A stretch of DNA of 9,490 nucleotides, taken from positions 1-9,490 of the forward strand of contig JAESSU010000056.1 of the NCBI GenBank assembly GCA_016763955.1, read 5' to 3'. Position numbers and translations under genes: made by a program. A model generated the notes under the pieces. That model ran no database searches, was not told where the DNA came from, and saw nothing but the letters and a program-made list of their open reading frames with translations. Positions 8,401 through 9,490 of the stretch are shown one piece after another. Position 1 is the stretch's first letter; the number at the start of each line of letters is the position of its first letter. The DNA is from Phycisphaeraceae bacterium (GTDB lineage: Bacteria; Planctomycetota; Phycisphaerae; Phycisphaerales; Phycisphaeraceae).

Positions 8401-9010
8401 GGATAAGAAGACGCTTTATAGCACCAATCTTTGTTGGCCGAATTTCTGGCCGCAAGTGACGATGCCGTTTTTCCGTGCGATGGATGTCACTATGTTGGAC
8501 ATGGAATATTCCGCAGGGCAAAAGCGCGGCCTTGGGAATCCCGCAGAGATGATGGAAATTATGGAGATGTTCGAATCCAACTCGCCTGACAAACCGCTCT
8601 GGGGGATCGAAATTTATACGCAGCCCCAATGGCCCGCAGGATCTGTTGCCTTGCAAAATTGGGGACTCGTTGCCCATGGCATGACCAACAACCTAGTCTT
8701 TGCTTGGCGCCCTTATTCTGACCATGGTCGTGTGAAGGGAAACCATGCATGGGAAAAACCTGACGCACACCCCATGTGGTTTATTATTGACAATGACAAT
8801 ACGCGTTTGCCCGGTTATTACGCGATGGAAAAAACCAAACGTGAAATTCATACCTTCCATGGTCAGCATGATGCGCTGTCACTTAAACGTTACCCCACTA
8901 CGACTGCAATCTATGTCTCAGATGACACCTCTGAATACCTTAGTTATATCACGGGTAACAAGCCCTATGCCAGTAACTTGACTTATTCACGCACGCGCTG
9001 GTTTATTTGA
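5402..9010 (+). CDS. Secreted multi-domain GH42-like glycoside hydrolase (beta-galactosidase-like), C-terminus cut by frameshift
   Basis: ATG 5402 is chosen because AGGA (5391-5394) lies 7 bases upstream and a Sec signal peptide follows: hydrophobic core VLGLTFVLLSYLGVW, probable cleavage after HTLA. The frame is open back to GTG 5339. Domains along the 1202 residues: an unrecognised, probably beta-sandwich region (about 32-335); an Ig-like segment (about 340-435); a CBM4/9-type jelly roll (about 441-612, from NASFELP to VWIDDVQV); another beta-sandwich (about 615-735); and a clan GH-A barrel (about 760-1165). Within the barrel, ANEHP supplies the likely acid/base E880, followed by the GH42-like pattern FRDWCKQQHGKLDILNKRWG, and WGIEIYTQPQWP the likely nucleophile E1070, then NWGLVAHG and FAWRPYSDHG as in GH42. 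The usual GH42 cysteine cluster is incomplete. The frame ends (TGA 9008-9010) inside the following GATase-like domain, which continues in another frame. Predicted extracytoplasmic hydrolysis of beta-galactosides or related glycans; substrate not certain. Confidence 0.85.
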   Translation: MMNCNRCVLGLTFVLLSYLGVWPQHTLAQNLTDPMNLAVVVPESRMDQVGWKILAGRNGGWGKFPDAYSYQRVEIDGVACLVDSYPHSQTHGSSNAIMLDWDGDPSNGMTALKPVSGMKLTFKVSVYTQPWVHNDNPRGGFARDGVRMVQWSFGPGVVPAKMVPVKDIKKQASYSWQTQRGPRIGYRMGNVPQYKITKNPVIEGFAPSSKKAVAQRKLSEASKWYDLRLVVTFSDDVATAQCVASVKSSEQGDWQNVGDPWEFPINAQLETASNPMRWNAMILDMPVAQWSARGYGKPEVNMRDRYRNFVVSVATAGASGKVKRCEMMRFDRKEVACRISAPATLFRDQMITVPIELVNSGDKLIGGDLLLRVGVQESVVASDWTLPADSQWRKDWQFTPAYSSAAKKLELVLRQAEGQYEILGQSPIQMIEHAIPSPQQNVIHNASFELPALFNGAKMYRGYEVFYSFAKAKNQRLWTALPIEGWWVHGPVAEGVSLDSQSVHSGIQSLKITAVDKTIAVVSAPGCWLPQGAVTISAWVKTQNAKAQLELDLLASNKPILHRQADLRKHIELPTNSDWVRISFSVEANRVMQALTRIKVEQGSVWIDDVQVQSAKQDSVFNLRPTEWIRLNLPIIDAKNVPMWTAGKKHLQTLTVQCDSRETLSGYVTVAMGAWDKPAADVIGRVELSELGEGRVAKLTFKTDTLMPDAYVITADYHAGNQVVLTGISQFDPLSKSGGRISQSMLLSRQAARFAIIPDYVPARIFGVGNSMFDTSGNHWVGYNIKDYQLAGELGYVCMRSRYNQELGYLIAAGALPVHQLASYIDRDVTRDKTLWNPAKKNVLDISNPKGRAQFLKQAREIGLENAANPQIASYQMANEHPFYGKDGLCPSTYADTAFRDWCKQQHGKLDILNKRWGTSYTSWDQVEQPLSARQLQVVKSQKKLKGAKAIAWTAVYGKMSKEVNKIMHAIPARGLDWYRWRTVMSLQMYSQFRDEARKVDKKTLYSTNLCWPNFWPQVTMPFFRAMDVTMLDMEYSAGQKRGLGNPAEMMEIMEMFESNSPDKPLWGIEIYTQPQWPAGSVALQNWGLVAHGMTNNLVFAWRPYSDHGRVKGNHAWEKPDAHPMWFIIDNDNTRLPGYYAMEKTKREIHTFHGQHDALSLKRYPTTTAIYVSDDTSEYLSYITGNKPYASNLTYSRTRWFI

Positions 9011-9490
9011 TGGCGATGCAGGGCGTTCGTGCGAATTATCTAGATGATGAATTGCTCGCAGCAAAACTTGATCAATATGACACGTTGATTCTCCCGCCCA
9101 CGCCGTTGCTTAGTCAAGAGGCGGCTGTAAAAATCGCAGCATTTGTCCAAGCAGGGGGCAAGCTCATTTTGGTCGGGGCGGCGGGGCAGTTTGATCCTTG
9201 GCTTAATCCGCAAGCCCCACTTGGCGGTAAAGCATGGCAATCACTGGGTTGGAAAGCACCCGATTACAAACATCAACCGATCCGCAAAGGCTCGCGTCTG
9301 TTGGGTGTGAACCTTGGCCAACTAACCCACAGCCAGACGATTCGAGACTCGCAAGGCAAAACAATCGGCTGGCAAAAACACTGGGGCAAGGGACAGGTAT
9401 TTGCCATGGGTGTGTATCCAAATTTTTCTTCTAGCAATCCACACCCCCCTGTAGACGCTGAACAATGGATGAAAAATATTATCAAAATAA
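9010..9490 (+). pseudogene. Displaced C-terminal GATase-like domain of the GH42-like hydrolase, partial at right edge
   Basis: This frame is one base back from that of the preceding gene and its ATG (9010) shares the A of that gene's TGA (TGATG). It is open to the window edge (160 codons). Coding-type sequence in this frame begins before the ATG: codons from about 8995 read ALVYLMAMQGVRANYLDDEL, which continues the helix broken at the end of the upstream frame. Then come YDTLILPPTPLLS, AAFVQAGGKLILVGAAG and, later, GWQKHWGKGQVFAMGVYPNF, the pattern of the GATase-like trimerisation-type domain that follows the barrel in GH42 enzymes. Alone it would lack the first strand and part of the first helix of that fold, so it is best read as the separated tail of the upstream gene. 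Translational coupling through TGATG could still produce it as a separate chain. Confidence 0.75.

Noticed and set aside
8985..9010. Programmed -1 ribosomal frameshifting at the GH42-like junction
   Set aside because: The zero-frame codons before the stop (CGC TGG TTT ATT TGA) contain no X-XXY-YYZ slippery heptamer, so an indel or translational coupling explains the junction better.

Overview
The window looks like part of a carbohydrate-degradation locus from a bacterium of the PVC group, most likely Planctomycetota (Phycisphaerae-like) or Lentisphaerota/Verrucomicrobiota. The clearest lineage sign is a prepilin-like protein with an [11 protein letters not shown]-terminus and a C-terminal H-X9-DG motif. 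It lies next to a hybrid GntR/LacI-type regulator and a very large secreted, multi-domain GH42-like glycoside hydrolase. The assignment is inferred from gene content; no rRNA or other taxonomic marker is present.

Layout. The left third (1-2972) is read from the minus strand. An IclR-family regulator (2220-2972) is followed after 19 bp by a long cytoplasmic protein that starts at 2200 and runs off the left edge (733 codons visible, no stop). This protein resembles a TIM-barrel glycoside hydrolase followed by a GATase-like domain, but I cannot place it in a named family. A roughly 300-bp AT-rich divergent intergenic region (2973-3275) carries plausible promoters in both directions and a perfect 7+7 bp inverted repeat over the rightward -10 box.

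The right two thirds are read from the plus strand: a GntR-LacI chimeric (AraR-type) sugar-responsive regulator (3276-4475), a prepilin-like H-X9-DG protein (4517-5245), a 156-bp spacer with two tandem palindromes, and a secreted GH42-like enzyme (5402-9010). Its C-terminal GATase-like (trimerisation-type) domain continues in another frame (9010 to the right edge). The enzyme gene therefore looks frameshifted near 8993-9000, by a real mutation or a sequence error.

How it may work together (inference): the secreted enzyme would attack a galactoside-containing glycan outside the cytoplasm, the cytoplasmic GH-like protein could process imported products, and the two regulators would sense sugars or their breakdown products and control the two divergent arms. 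The substrate cannot be read from the sequence. No RNA genes, insertion sequences, CRISPR arrays or replication origins were seen.
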